64,000 bases of DNA from Lachnospiraceae bacterium. Its GTDB lineage: Bacteria > Bacillota > Clostridia > Lachnospirales > Lachnospiraceae. Position 1 is the stretch's first letter; every line of letters starts with the position of its first letter. The translations under genes and the position numbers were made by a program. The stretch lies in NCBI GenBank assembly GCA_015057825.1, contig SVDN01000007.1:48859-112858 (forward strand). Reading direction: 5' to 3'. This document shows positions 17,184-24,262 of this stretch, piece by piece. The notes under the pieces were generated by a model that saw only the letters and a program-made list of their open reading frames with translations, was not told the DNA's origin and did no database searches.

Positions 17184-18131
17184 GTGAAAAAGACAGACGA
17201 AGAAAAACTAAAAAAAGTTGAAGAATCAGATCTTTTCGATGATTTATTTTTTAGTGTTGCAGCTGAAGATATTGCATTCTGTGAGGAAGTTTTACAAACA
17301 ATTTTGCAAGATAAGCTTCTAAAGGTTGAGAGTGTAATTGTTCAAAGAGATGAAAGAAATCTTTATGGTAGGTCTGCAATTCTTGACGCATTGTGTATTC
17401 TTGGTGATGGGACAAGATGCAACATTGAAATTCAAAAGGAAGATAATCTTGATCATATCAGAAGAGTCAGATTTAATTCTTCACTTATAACAGCTCGCGA
17501 ATCAAACACCGGAGACGGGTTTGACGAAGTTATAACTCTTTATGTGGTTTATATATCAAGAACCGATATCCTTAAACGAGGTAAAACCATTTATCATGTG
17601 GTTAATACGATTAGAGAGACAGGCGAAGAAATCGATGATGGATTGCACAGAATATTTGTAAATGCAGAAATTAAAGATGATACGGATATTTCAGAGTTAA
17701 TGGATTGTTTTACACAAAAATATGTAAATAATTCAAAATTTCCAAATGTTTCTAAAAGAGTCGAATTTTTAAAAAAGGACGAAGGAGGCAGAAGAAATAT
17801 GTTAAGCCTTAGAGAAGAATTTATAGCAGAAGGACGAGAGGAAGCCAAACAGGAAGTGCTGGGCCTCAGAGAAGAATTTATAGCAGAAGGACGAGAGGAA
17901 GCCAAACAGGAAGTGCTGGGCCTCAGAGAAGAATTTATAGCAGAAGGACGAGAGGAAGCCAAACAGGAAGTGCTGGGCCTTAAAGAAGAACTTAAGGCAG
18001 AAGGACGTGAAGAAGGCGAACAGAAGGCGGCGATTGAAGCTTATAAAAGATGCATTCAAAAAGGTATGAGCAAAGCGGATGCTCTTGAAATATCAAACCT
18101 TACTGAAGATAAGGTGCAGAATATTTTATAA
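17184..18131 (+). CDS. Rpn family PD-(D/E)XK nuclease / transposase-like protein
   Basis: 315 aa from GTG 17184, chosen because AGGAGG (17171-17176) sits 7 nt upstream; an ATG at 17061 in the same frame lacks one. The N-terminal half is the Rpn/PF12784-type PD-(D/E)XK nuclease, with AILDAL (Asp68) and the ExQ form of the motif in CNIEIQKEDN (Glu82, Gln84), then RVRFNSSLI. The C-terminal third has three and a half copies of a 19-residue repeat, LREEFIAEGREEAKQEVLG, then SKADALEISNLTEDKV. Rpn proteins were described as recombination-promoting DNases, and in E. coli as anti-phage toxins controlled by a protein made from inside the same gene. The matching internal start is listed separately. Confidence 0.85.
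   Translation: MKKTDEEKLKKVEESDLFDDLFFSVAAEDIAFCEEVLQTILQDKLLKVESVIVQRDERNLYGRSAILDALCILGDGTRCNIEIQKEDNLDHIRRVRFNSSLITARESNTGDGFDEVITLYVVYISRTDILKRGKTIYHVVNTIRETGEEIDDGLHRIFVNAEIKDDTDISELMDCFTQKYVNNSKFPNVSKRVEFLKKDEGGRRNMLSLREEFIAEGREEAKQEVLGLREEFIAEGREEAKQEVLGLREEFIAEGREEAKQEVLGLKEELKAEGREEGEQKAAIEAYKRCIQKGMSKADALEISNLTEDKVQNIL
17799..18131 (+). CDS. predicted intragenic antitoxin of the Rpn nuclease (internal start)
   Basis: Within the Rpn gene, AAGGAGG (17782-17788) lies 10 nt before the in-frame ATG at 17799 (codon 206). This would make a 110-aa protein of the repeat region plus C-terminus, MLSLREEFIAEGREE..., without the nuclease domain. The layout matches the E. coli RpnA long/short pair, where the short C-terminal product made from an internal start blocks the toxicity of the full-length nuclease. 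The sequence shows the site; production of the small protein is inference. Confidence 0.6.
   Translation: MLSLREEFIAEGREEAKQEVLGLREEFIAEGREEAKQEVLGLREEFIAEGREEAKQEVLGLKEELKAEGREEGEQKAAIEAYKRCIQKGMSKADALEISNLTEDKVQNIL
17808..18035 (+). repeat. 57-bp tandem repeat inside the Rpn gene
   Basis: Three near-identical 57-bp units start at 17808, 17865 and 17922, and a degenerate fourth starts at 17979. Each encodes L[RK]EEFIAEGREEAKQEVLG. The period is a multiple of three, so copy-number change keeps the frame. Units 1-3 differ at about one base, which suggests recent expansion. Confidence 0.95.
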
Positions 18132-18148
18132 ATATTTCAAAAAAGTTG

Positions 18149-18177
18149 TTGACATTCATTTTCTGATATTGTATAAA
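18149..18177 (+). promoter_or_regulatory. promoter of the T-box leader
   Basis: TTGACA (18149-18154), 17-nt spacer, TATAAA (18172-18177). Start near 18184, just before the conserved T-box opening CGATGAGAAAGAGTAAGTAA. Confidence 0.75.
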
Positions 18178-18183
18178 TTTAAA

Positions 18184-18475
18184 TAACCGATGAGAAAGAG
18201 TAAGTAAGTTTTATCACTTGTCTCACAGAGAGCTGCATGCGGTGGGATTGCGGCAGATAACATAAGACTGAATGGACTTTCGAGGGCGAACTGAAAAATA
18301 CATTTTCGGATGTGTTGAGTACGGGAGACGGAGCTGGACTCTCCGATACAAAAGGTCAGCATATCATGTATGCGTTGAGTGGCTGAGCAATCAGCAAGCG
18401 GGGTGGCACCGCAGGAATGAATATATATCCTGTCCCGGCAATTTTAAAAAAATTGCTTGGGCGGGATTTTTTGAT
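18184..18475 (+). promoter_or_regulatory. T-box riboswitch, tryptophan-specific
   Basis: Classic T-box layout. It opens with GATGAGAAAGAGTAAGTAAG, followed by Stem I with specifier-loop sequence GAATGGACT; the codon UGG (18273-18275) predicts tRNA-Trp. The T-box bulge is GGGTGGCACCGC (about 18401-18412); its TGGC can pair with the GCCA end of uncharged tRNA-Trp, whose discriminator base is G. A terminator follows. Uncharged tRNA-Trp should allow transcription into the trpX gene, so tryptophan starvation turns on uptake. Confidence 0.93.
18433..18475 (+). terminator. T-box attenuator terminator
   Basis: TCCCGGCAATTTT pairs imperfectly with AAATTGCTTGGGCGGGA (ending about 18466), then TTTTTTG. 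It competes with the antiterminator formed with the T-box bulge upstream. Confidence 0.8.
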
Positions 18476-18583
18476 TTTACAGGGTATTGAAGGAAAGCGA
18501 AAGCGCAAAGCGCGAAGCCATCCGTAAAATCATTACACACTAAATCACTCACAAGCGTACACAAAGGAAAAGGAGAAAAAATC

Positions 18584-19615
18584 ATGAAGAAATTAGTAGC
18601 AATTTTACTCGTAGCAATGATGGCAATCGGTCTTGTCGCTTGTGACAATTCAAAAGGCGGTAACACAGACTCGAGCACAACTTACAAAGTTGGTCTTTGT
18701 AACTATGTAAGCGATGCTTCACTTGATCAGATTTGCAACGCAATTCAGGATGAGCTTGAAGCAATCGGTAAAGAAAACAACGTAACATTTGACGTTGACT
18801 TCCAGAACGCACAGGCAGATGCAAACGTGCTTTCACAGATTGTTACAAACTATGTAAATGATAATGTTGACTTAATGGTTGGTGTAGCAACACCTGTAGC
18901 AATGACAATGCAGGGTATGGCCGAAGAAGCAAATATTCCTGTGGTATTCTCAGCAGTATCCGATCCTGAAGGAACAGGTCTTGTAGCTTCAATGGATGCA
19001 CCCGGATCACTTGTTACAGGTACATCTGACATGCTTGATACAGCATCAATCGTAGAACTTATCAAACTTTACAATCCTGATATCAAAAAAGTAGGTCTTC
19101 TTTACGATGCGGGTCAGGATGCTTCAACAAAACCAATCGCTGAAGCAAAAGAGCTTTTAAGCGCAGCAGGCATTGAAGTTGTTGAACGCACAGGTACAAC
19201 AGTCGATGAAGTAACAATTGCTGCACAGTCACTTGTTAAAGACGGCGTAGAAGCAGTATTCACACCGACAGATAACACAATCATGCAGGCTGAACTTTCA
19301 ATTTATGAAATCTTTGCTGATGCCGGAATCGCTCATTTTGCAGGCGCTGACTCATTTGCATTAAACGGTGCGTTCTTGGGATACGGTGTTAACTACGAAG
19401 AACTCGGCCGTGCAACAGCTCATATGGTTGCTGACATCTTACTTAACGGAAAAGACCCTGCAACAACAGCTGTTCAAACATTTGACAACGGTATTGCAAC
19501 AATTAACACGGATATTTGCGAAAAACTCGGCGTTAAATTCGACGATATGAAAGCTAAATTTGCTGATAAATGCTCGGATGTTTTGAGTGTTACAACAGCC
19601 GAAAGCTTTGAATAA
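18584..19615 (+). CDS. trpX: TrpX-type tryptophan ABC transporter substrate-binding lipoprotein
   Basis: 343 aa. Lipoprotein signal MKKLVAILLVAMMAIGLVAC, then a periplasmic-binding-protein domain of the TrpX / COG2984 family (LSQIVTNYVNDNVDLMVGVA, VVFSAVSDPEGTGLV, KKVGLLYDAG, GYGVNYEELGRATAHM). It captures tryptophan outside the membrane for an ABC importer. The tryptophan T-box upstream supports the assignment. Odd point: the usual partners (permease and ATPase) do not follow; the next gene is on the opposite strand. The partners must be elsewhere or lost. Ribosome site AAGGAG. Confidence 0.9.
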   Translation: MKKLVAILLVAMMAIGLVACDNSKGGNTDSSTTYKVGLCNYVSDASLDQICNAIQDELEAIGKENNVTFDVDFQNAQADANVLSQIVTNYVNDNVDLMVGVATPVAMTMQGMAEEANIPVVFSAVSDPEGTGLVASMDAPGSLVTGTSDMLDTASIVELIKLYNPDIKKVGLLYDAGQDASTKPIAEAKELLSAAGIEVVERTGTTVDEVTIAAQSLVKDGVEAVFTPTDNTIMQAELSIYEIFADAGIAHFAGADSFALNGAFLGYGVNYEELGRATAHMVADILLNGKDPATTAVQTFDNGIATINTDICEKLGVKFDDMKAKFADKCSDVLSVTTAESFE

Positions 19616-19633
19616 GTTAATCAGCACAGTATA

Positions 19634-19712
19634 AAGGCTCTTTTTCAAGAGTTGGGGTAAATAATAATTACCTATCAGGCGGTACTTCATATGTTGAGGC
19701 GCCGCCTTTCTT
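19634..19712. repeat. intergenic hairpin repeat, family 1, copy A
   Basis: CTCTTTTTCAAGAG hairpin, then the shared GTTGGGGTAAATAATAATTACC and the GGCGG (19678-19682) / CCGCC (19702-19706) hairpin followed by TTTCTT. It can act as terminator of trpX. Copies B-E are near 37930, 41205, 61400 and 62900. Confidence 0.85.
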
Positions 19713-20102
19713 AATACAAATTTTTTTGTCCACATTTTTTCTTGCGGTTGCGATAATAAGAAAAAGCAAACCCAAAATCATAAGAACAGCGCCGGCTATA
19801 GGGTATACAATAATCAGAGAATTACTTGTACCGTATATTTCCAAAACTCCGGCAAATGCACATCCTATGCCAAAAGCAGCTATGGAAGTGTTCCAAAAAT
19901 ACAGAAAAACTTTGCCCGGGGATTTACCTTTAAAAAGTAAAACGGCATAGAATAAAACTCCCATTACAAGCGGTATGGCAAAAGCATAAATCATAAAGTA
20001 AGAGTAAACCCCATGGCTGAATAATTCGTAAATTGCTCCCAAAAGTGCAAGTAATATTGTCCCGATAATGTTATATAATAAATGTTTCTTTAAAGTTTCC
20101 AC
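19668..20102 (-). CDS. hypothetical four-helix membrane protein
   Basis: 144 aa with four hydrophobic segments (about residues 9-27, 35-57, 66-88, 96-120), so an integral membrane protein. The start appears to be GTG with AAAGGAG about 11 nt before it. The last dozen residues (GGASTYEVPPDR) are encoded by hairpin repeat copy A, so the natural C-terminus was probably replaced or extended when the repeat arrived. No family recognised; downstream of the phosphodiester glycosidase gene on the same strand and possibly co-transcribed with it. Confidence 0.6.
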   Translation of the reverse strand: METLKKHLLYNIIGTILLALLGAIYELFSHGVYSYFMIYAFAIPLVMGVLFYAVLLFKGKSPGKVFLYFWNTSIAAFGIGCAFAGVLEIYGTSNSLIIVYPIAGAVLMILGLLFLIIATARKNVDKKICIKKGGASTYEVPPDR

Positions 20103-20149
20103 TATTACAAAAACTCCTTTCCCATCAAAAAACTTTGTAAATGAACAAT

Positions 20150-21073
20150 CTATCCGATATATATAATATCGCTGACTTCTCTTTCTTTAATAGAGCGACC
20201 CGAAGTAGGGTTGTTTATTACCGTTCCATCAAAATACATGGTGGATGATCCGCCGCCATCTAAGTTATAGGCGGTTTTAACTCCAAGTTTTTGCATAAAC
20301 TGTGCCAATTCGTAGAGACTTAATCCTTCACTCTCGTCGGTTCGTCCATCGGATACAACAAATACGAAGTGATTTTCATCAATAACACCTATTGCGGTTC
20401 GAGGATTGCTGGATTTGGCTTTGCTTACCTCACTGTCAACATCAACGCTTACAGTACCGTTTTGAAGGAGGGCGGGACCAAAGCAAAATGCCTGCCATAC
20501 ACCAGATTTAACAAGTTCGCTGGCACTGTACTCGCTATCATTTACAATTTCCATTGTTCCGTCGGCATATATACACAGCACATCCGAGCCGTTAGCCGTG
20601 TCACGGTACACTACACCGTTTCGGATTACATATCCGCTTTCCTGCACACCGTAATAATCGCCATTTATGGCAAATACCGCATTGTTTGATTCGGCAATGG
20701 AAGATGTGGTTTCGGTTATGTTTTTACCGTAACTGTCATTGGCAAATGCTGTTTTTAAATATTGCGTGGAACTAAGGGTTATATCGGCGGCATATATTTT
20801 GGTATCATTTTCGTAATATTCATAAAGGTTAATACTATAATCATCATTTGTTATGCTGCCAATCAAAGTTCCGTCCGTTAAATCATAACCTGTTTCTTCT
20901 TGCGATGTTTGTGCTGTATTGGAATTGTCCGATACGGAATAAAACATAGCGGTATTCATTTCGGTTGCGTTAGAATTGTAACTCTCACTTATTACAAATG
21001 TATCAAGTGCTATGTATATTGTAAAAGCTATCAAAATAACTGCGGCTGTAACTGGGTAAAGGTGTTTTTTCAT
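20150..21073 (-). CDS. phosphodiester glycosidase (NAGPA-domain) exported protein
   Basis: 307 aa from ATG 21073; AAAGGAG is correctly spaced for this codon and not for the TTG three codons earlier. One N-terminal membrane anchor (residues about 8-28) precedes a linker and a NAGPA/DUF2233 domain: FAINGDYYG, YVIRNGVVYRD, AFCFGPALLQNG, NPRTAIGVIDENHF, YNLDGGGSSTMYF and NNPTSGRSIKEREV. The family hydrolyses sugar phosphodiesters, such as the mannose 6-phosphate uncovering enzyme in animals; bacterial members act on wall or exopolymer phosphodiesters. Exact substrate unknown. Confidence 0.88.
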   Translation of the reverse strand: MKKHLYPVTAAVILIAFTIYIALDTFVISESYNSNATEMNTAMFYSVSDNSNTAQTSQEETGYDLTDGTLIGSITNDDYSINLYEYYENDTKIYAADITLSSTQYLKTAFANDSYGKNITETTSSIAESNNAVFAINGDYYGVQESGYVIRNGVVYRDTANGSDVLCIYADGTMEIVNDSEYSASELVKSGVWQAFCFGPALLQNGTVSVDVDSEVSKAKSSNPRTAIGVIDENHFVFVVSDGRTDESEGLSLYELAQFMQKLGVKTAYNLDGGGSSTMYFDGTVINNPTSGRSIKEREVSDIIYIG

Positions 21074-21217
21074 GTTATTCAAACTCCTTTCATAAGAAAT
21101 ATCGGTATGTACTTCTACAAAACAATTAAAAATCTATAAACATATTAAATCCTGAATGTGTTTGATATCTGATTAAATTTTGAAATGTTTTGGAATATAC
21201 CAAGGATATTTATCCGG

Positions 21218-21246
21218 TTGACATATAAGAAAATATGTGAAATAAT
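21218..21246 (+). promoter_or_regulatory. promoter upstream of the ferritin-like gene
   Basis: TTGACA (21218-21223), 17-nt spacer, AATAAT (21241-21246). This would give a long structured leader of about 150 nt before the start at 21407. Confidence 0.6.
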
Positions 21247-21280
21247 AGATTGAGCAAAATTTAATTGAACAAAACTATTA

Positions 21281-21296
21281 ATAAGCATATGCTTAT
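21281..21296. repeat. 16-bp perfect palindrome in the ferritin-like gene leader
   Basis: ATAAGCATATGCTTAT, about 35 nt after the -10 box. The size and symmetry suit a dimeric regulator binding site; the regulator is unknown. Confidence 0.5.
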
Positions 21297-21325
21297 AGCA
21301 TATGAATTCAACAAAAGGAGAAATC

Positions 21326-21397
21326 CCAAATCGACATTTTTAAATATCTGTTTTATCAGTACATACCGGACAGATAAGCAAATGCCGACGGATTTGG
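21326..21397 (+). promoter_or_regulatory. structured leader hairpin before the ferritin-like gene
   Basis: CCAAATC (21326-21332) pairs with GATTTGG (21391-21397). Inside, CATTT/AAATG and ATCTGT/ACAGAT add further nested pairs. The right arm covers the purine-rich stretch just ahead of the start codon, so the fold could hide the ribosome site. An unused AAAGGAG lies just before the left arm. No known riboswitch class recognised. Confidence 0.45.
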
Positions 21398-21406
21398 TGT
21401 TAAAAG

Positions 21407-21790
21407 ATGAACGATGAAATGAAAGCGCTTTTAAAATCTCAACAGGGCGAATTGGACGGTGTCGAAACATATCTTATGCTTGCTGATGTTGTTCGCGATA
21501 AAGATGAGGCGGAAGTACTTAGAAAACTGGCTGCGGACGAGGGAAGACATGCTGCAGTTTTCAAAAACTATACGGGAAAAGTTTTAAAAGCAAAAAAAGG
21601 TCAGGGACGCATAGTAAAGATGGTATATCGCATTTGCGGAAAGAAGTTTTTGTATCCTATAATGGCAAAATTTGAATACGGGGCTATTCCCAAATATGAA
21701 AAAATGATGAAAAAATATCCTGAGATAGAGGGGGTTAAAAATGACGAAAAGCGCCATGGCGATACGCTTTTGTCCTTACTTGATAAGTAG
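21407..21790 (+). CDS. ferritin-like / rubrerythrin-like di-iron protein
   Basis: 127 aa, a four-helix bundle of the ferritin-like superfamily without a rubredoxin tail. Metal-ligand style motifs are QGELDGVETYLML (Glu), LAADEGRHAAVF (Glu and His), EYGAIPKYEKM and KNDEKRHGDTL (Glu and His). Likely a cytoplasmic di-iron protein for oxidative stress defence or iron handling in an anaerobe. The ribosome site is weak and is partly inside a leader hairpin. Followed by a rhodanese lipoprotein gene. Confidence 0.75.
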   Translation: MNDEMKALLKSQQGELDGVETYLMLADVVRDKDEAEVLRKLAADEGRHAAVFKNYTGKVLKAKKGQGRIVKMVYRICGKKFLYPIMAKFEYGAIPKYEKMMKKYPEIEGVKNDEKRHGDTLLSLLDK

Positions 21791-21907
21791 AAATATTAAA
21801 GGGAAAAATAATACAAAAGGAGAAGCCATTATAGGTTATTTTTATGAAACATTTGCGTTGCAGATGCTCTAAAAATGTTTCATGATGCCTGCGGCATAGT
21901 GATAAAA

Positions 21908-22357
21908 ATGAAGAAGCTTTGGATGATAATTCTGGCAATAAGCGCATTTGCTCTTACAGCATGCGCGGAGCCCGAAACAACTACAGATGATACAAATAAC
22001 AATAACCGGGAAACAATTACGGAGGTTAACGATATGGCAAATACAAACGCATATAATCAAATTTCACAGGAAGAAGCTAAACAAATGATGACATTGGATG
22101 ACGGTCACGTAATTGTGGATGTTCGTCGCGCTGATGAATATAAAGAAGGTCACATTCCGGGAGCGATTCTTATTCCAAACGAAAGCATTTCAAGCGAGCA
22201 GCCGAAAGAATTGCCTGATTTGGAGCAAATTATTTTAGTATATTGCAGGAGCGGCAGAAGAAGCAAAGAAGCCGCAGAAAAGCTTGCAAATATCGGATAT
22301 ACAAATGTATACGAGTTTGGTGGAATTATAGATTGGACAGGAGATATTGAAAAATAA
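21908..22357 (+). CDS. rhodanese-domain lipoprotein
   Basis: 149 aa from ATG 21908, where the lipoprotein signal begins (MKKLWMIILAISAFALTAC); the longer frame from 21875 adds 11 residues that would spoil the signal. A short Thr/Asn linker leads to a rhodanese domain with VIVDVRRADEYKEGHIPGA and the active-site loop VYCRSGRRS (Cys nucleophile), ending GGIIDWTGDIEK. It probably transfers sulfane sulfur at the outer face of the membrane. An inverted repeat (ATGAAACATTT ... AAATGTTTCAT) lies before it at about 21843-21883. Confidence 0.88.
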   Translation: MKKLWMIILAISAFALTACAEPETTTDDTNNNNRETITEVNDMANTNAYNQISQEEAKQMMTLDDGHVIVDVRRADEYKEGHIPGAILIPNESISSEQPKELPDLEQIILVYCRSGRRSKEAAEKLANIGYTNVYEFGGIIDWTGDIEK

Positions 22358-22375
22358 TATATTTATAAAAAGTTA

Positions 22376-22404
22376 TTGACAATCCATATGGTTGATTGTA
22401 ATAT
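22376..22404 (+). promoter_or_regulatory. promoter of the nitrogen-assimilation run
   Basis: TTGACA (22376-22381), 17-nt spacer, TAATAT (22399-22404). The start near 22411 falls directly at the attenuator hairpin. Confidence 0.75.
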
Positions 22405-22415
22405 AGTAACATTGA

Positions 22416-22460
22416 GAGACAAAGATGTCCCGCGAATTGCGGAATCTTTGTCTCTTTTGT
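22416..22460 (+). terminator. attenuator-like terminator with overlapping hexaloop hairpin
   Basis: GAGACAAAGAT (22416-22426) pairs with ATCTTTGTCTC (22444-22454), followed by TTTTGTTATTTT: a strong terminator in the 5' leader. The left arm can instead form GAC-AAAGAT-GTC (22418-22429), a hexaloop with A at position 1 and G at position 4. That is the loop rule for ANTAR-protein antiterminators, and an ANTAR protein is encoded in this same gene run. Only one such hexaloop is visible, whereas known ANTAR targets have two. Confidence 0.55.
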
Positions 22461-22610
22461 TATTTTAAAGCTAAGCAACATTCGCAACTTCGTTGCTCAT
22501 GTACTTTGCTTCGCAAATGTTGTATAAAGAATACATTTTTTTATGCAAGCATAAAAATGTATTCTTTATACGACGCTTGCTTAGCTTTAAAACAAAAACT
22601 AACAGGAGGA
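22456..22610. repeat. long palindromic element, family 2, copy 3
   Basis: TTTTAAAGCTAAGCAA (from about 22463) pairs with TTGCTTAGCTTTAAAA (ending about 22591). A second inner palindrome, GTATAAAGAATACATTT / AAATGTATTCTTTATAC, lies around 22522-22572. Small hairpins with TTC loops (GCAAC-TTC-GTTGC, TTTGC-TTC-GCAAA) sit between. The right arm runs up to the ribosome site of the first asnB gene. No coding frame is credible. Confidence 0.8.
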
Positions 22611-22617
22611 AACAAAA

Positions 22618-24195
22618 ATGTGCTCAATAATGGGATATCTCGGAAATTCTATGAAAGTCGAGGACTTTAAGAATAATTTCAATAATACTATTTCCAGAGG
22701 TCCCGACAAGAATAGGATTTTGGAACTTGACGGAGCAATACTGGGTTTTCAAAGATTGGCAATAATGGACTTGTCATGCGCAGGTATGCAGCCTTTCGCA
22801 ATGGACAAAAAATATTGTGTTTGCAACGGAGAGATTTACGGTTTCAGACCGATTAAAAAAGAACTTGAAAAAGAATACGAATTTAAAAGCGATTCGGATT
22901 GCGAAGTGCTTCTTCCGATGTATGAGAAATACGGATGCGAAATGTTCAAAATGTTGGACGCCGAATACGCGCTGATTATATATGATGAGGCAAGCAAAGA
23001 AATAATTGCCGCCAGAGATCCGATTGGTATCAGACCTCTTTATTACACGGAGTTTGAAGATGGGGGCATTGCATTTGCAAGCGAACCAAAGGATTTAATC
23101 GGCTTTGGAGGGAAGGTAATGCCTTTCCCACCGGGACACTACTACAAAGACGGGAAATTTATATGCTACCGCAATATGACTGAAGTTACAAAAGTCGTGG
23201 ATGATGATGTGGAAACAATTTGTGCAAACATTAAAGACAAACTTATTAAAGGAATAGAAAAACGTCTTGATGCGGATGCACCTCTTGGATTCTTGCTTAG
23301 CGGCGGACTTGATTCATCACTTGTTTGTGCAGTGTCCGCAAAGCTTTTAAACAAGCCGATTAAGACATTTGCCATCGGCATGAGTACCGATGCAATTGAC
23401 CTAAAATATGCCAAGGAGGTTGCGGACTTTATAGGAAGCGACCATCAAGAAATAATAATTACAAAAGAAGATGTTATAAAGGCTCTGCCTGAGGTGGTTA
23501 AAATCCTTGGAACCTACGATATTACAACAATTCGTGCCAGCATAGGAATGTATCTTATTTGCAAGGCAATTCATGAACAGACTGATGTAAAAGTGCTTCT
23601 TACGGGAGAAATATCAGACGAATTGTTTGGATATAAATATACGGATTTCGCACCTAATGCAAAAGAATTTCAGGAAGAATCCGCAAAAAGAATACGCGAG
23701 CTTCATATGTACGATGTACTTCGTGCGGACCGCTGCATAAGCGTAAACTCTCTTGAGGCAAGAGTTCCTTTCGGAGATCTTGATTTTGTATCTTATGTAA
23801 TGAGCATCAATCCGGAAAAGAAGATGAATGTCTACAACAAAGGTAAATACTTACTCAGACATGCCTTTGTGGGGGATTATTTACCGGAGAGCATTCTGAT
23901 GCGTGAAAAAGCAGCGTTTTCCGACGCGGTAGGCCATTCAATGGTTGATTATTTAAAAGCCTATGCTGAGGAAAAATACAGCGATGAAGATTATGAAAAG
24001 GGCATTGAAAAATATGATTTTTCAAAGCCTTTTACAAAAGAATCATTGTTATACAGAGATTTGTTCGAAGAGTATTATCCGGGACAGGCTGAAATGATAG
24101 TTGATTTTTGGATGCCAAACAAATCTTGGGAAAACTGCGATGTAGACGATCCGTCGGCCAGAGTTCTTAAAAACTATGGCGACAGCGGTAAATAA
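22618..24195 (+). CDS. asnB: asparagine synthase, glutamine-hydrolysing (first copy)
   Basis: 525 aa, E. coli AsnB length. Cys2 (MCSIMGY) is the class-II glutaminase nucleophile; NGEIYGF and SDCEVLLPMYEKYG follow. The synthetase half has the PP-loop LLSGGLDSSLV near residue 226, TGEISDELFGYKY near 330 and SLEARVPFGD. It makes asparagine from aspartate, ATP and glutamine in the cytoplasm. First gene of the nitrogen run, with AGGAGG before the ATG. It differs clearly from the longer asnB two genes downstream, so the two are not a recent duplicate pair. Confidence 0.93.
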   Translation: MCSIMGYLGNSMKVEDFKNNFNNTISRGPDKNRILELDGAILGFQRLAIMDLSCAGMQPFAMDKKYCVCNGEIYGFRPIKKELEKEYEFKSDSDCEVLLPMYEKYGCEMFKMLDAEYALIIYDEASKEIIAARDPIGIRPLYYTEFEDGGIAFASEPKDLIGFGGKVMPFPPGHYYKDGKFICYRNMTEVTKVVDDDVETICANIKDKLIKGIEKRLDADAPLGFLLSGGLDSSLVCAVSAKLLNKPIKTFAIGMSTDAIDLKYAKEVADFIGSDHQEIIITKEDVIKALPEVVKILGTYDITTIRASIGMYLICKAIHEQTDVKVLLTGEISDELFGYKYTDFAPNAKEFQEESAKRIRELHMYDVLRADRCISVNSLEARVPFGDLDFVSYVMSINPEKKMNVYNKGKYLLRHAFVGDYLPESILMREKAAFSDAVGHSMVDYLKAYAEEKYSDEDYEKGIEKYDFSKPFTKESLLYRDLFEEYYPGQAEMIVDFWMPNKSWENCDVDDPSARVLKNYGDSGK

Positions 24196-24262
24196 AAGAA
24201 GTATTAATAGCAATAATTTTTCAAACGGCTTTAAAGCCGCATTTTAAGAAGGGATGGTAAGA

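Noticed and set aside
17808..18035. CRISPR-like array
   Set aside because: The 57-bp units are contiguous with no spacers and keep an open frame within the Rpn gene.
21418..21430. cre-like sequence GAAAGCGCTTTTA
   Set aside because: It lies inside the coding sequence of the ferritin-like gene and has no promoter context for carbon catabolite control.
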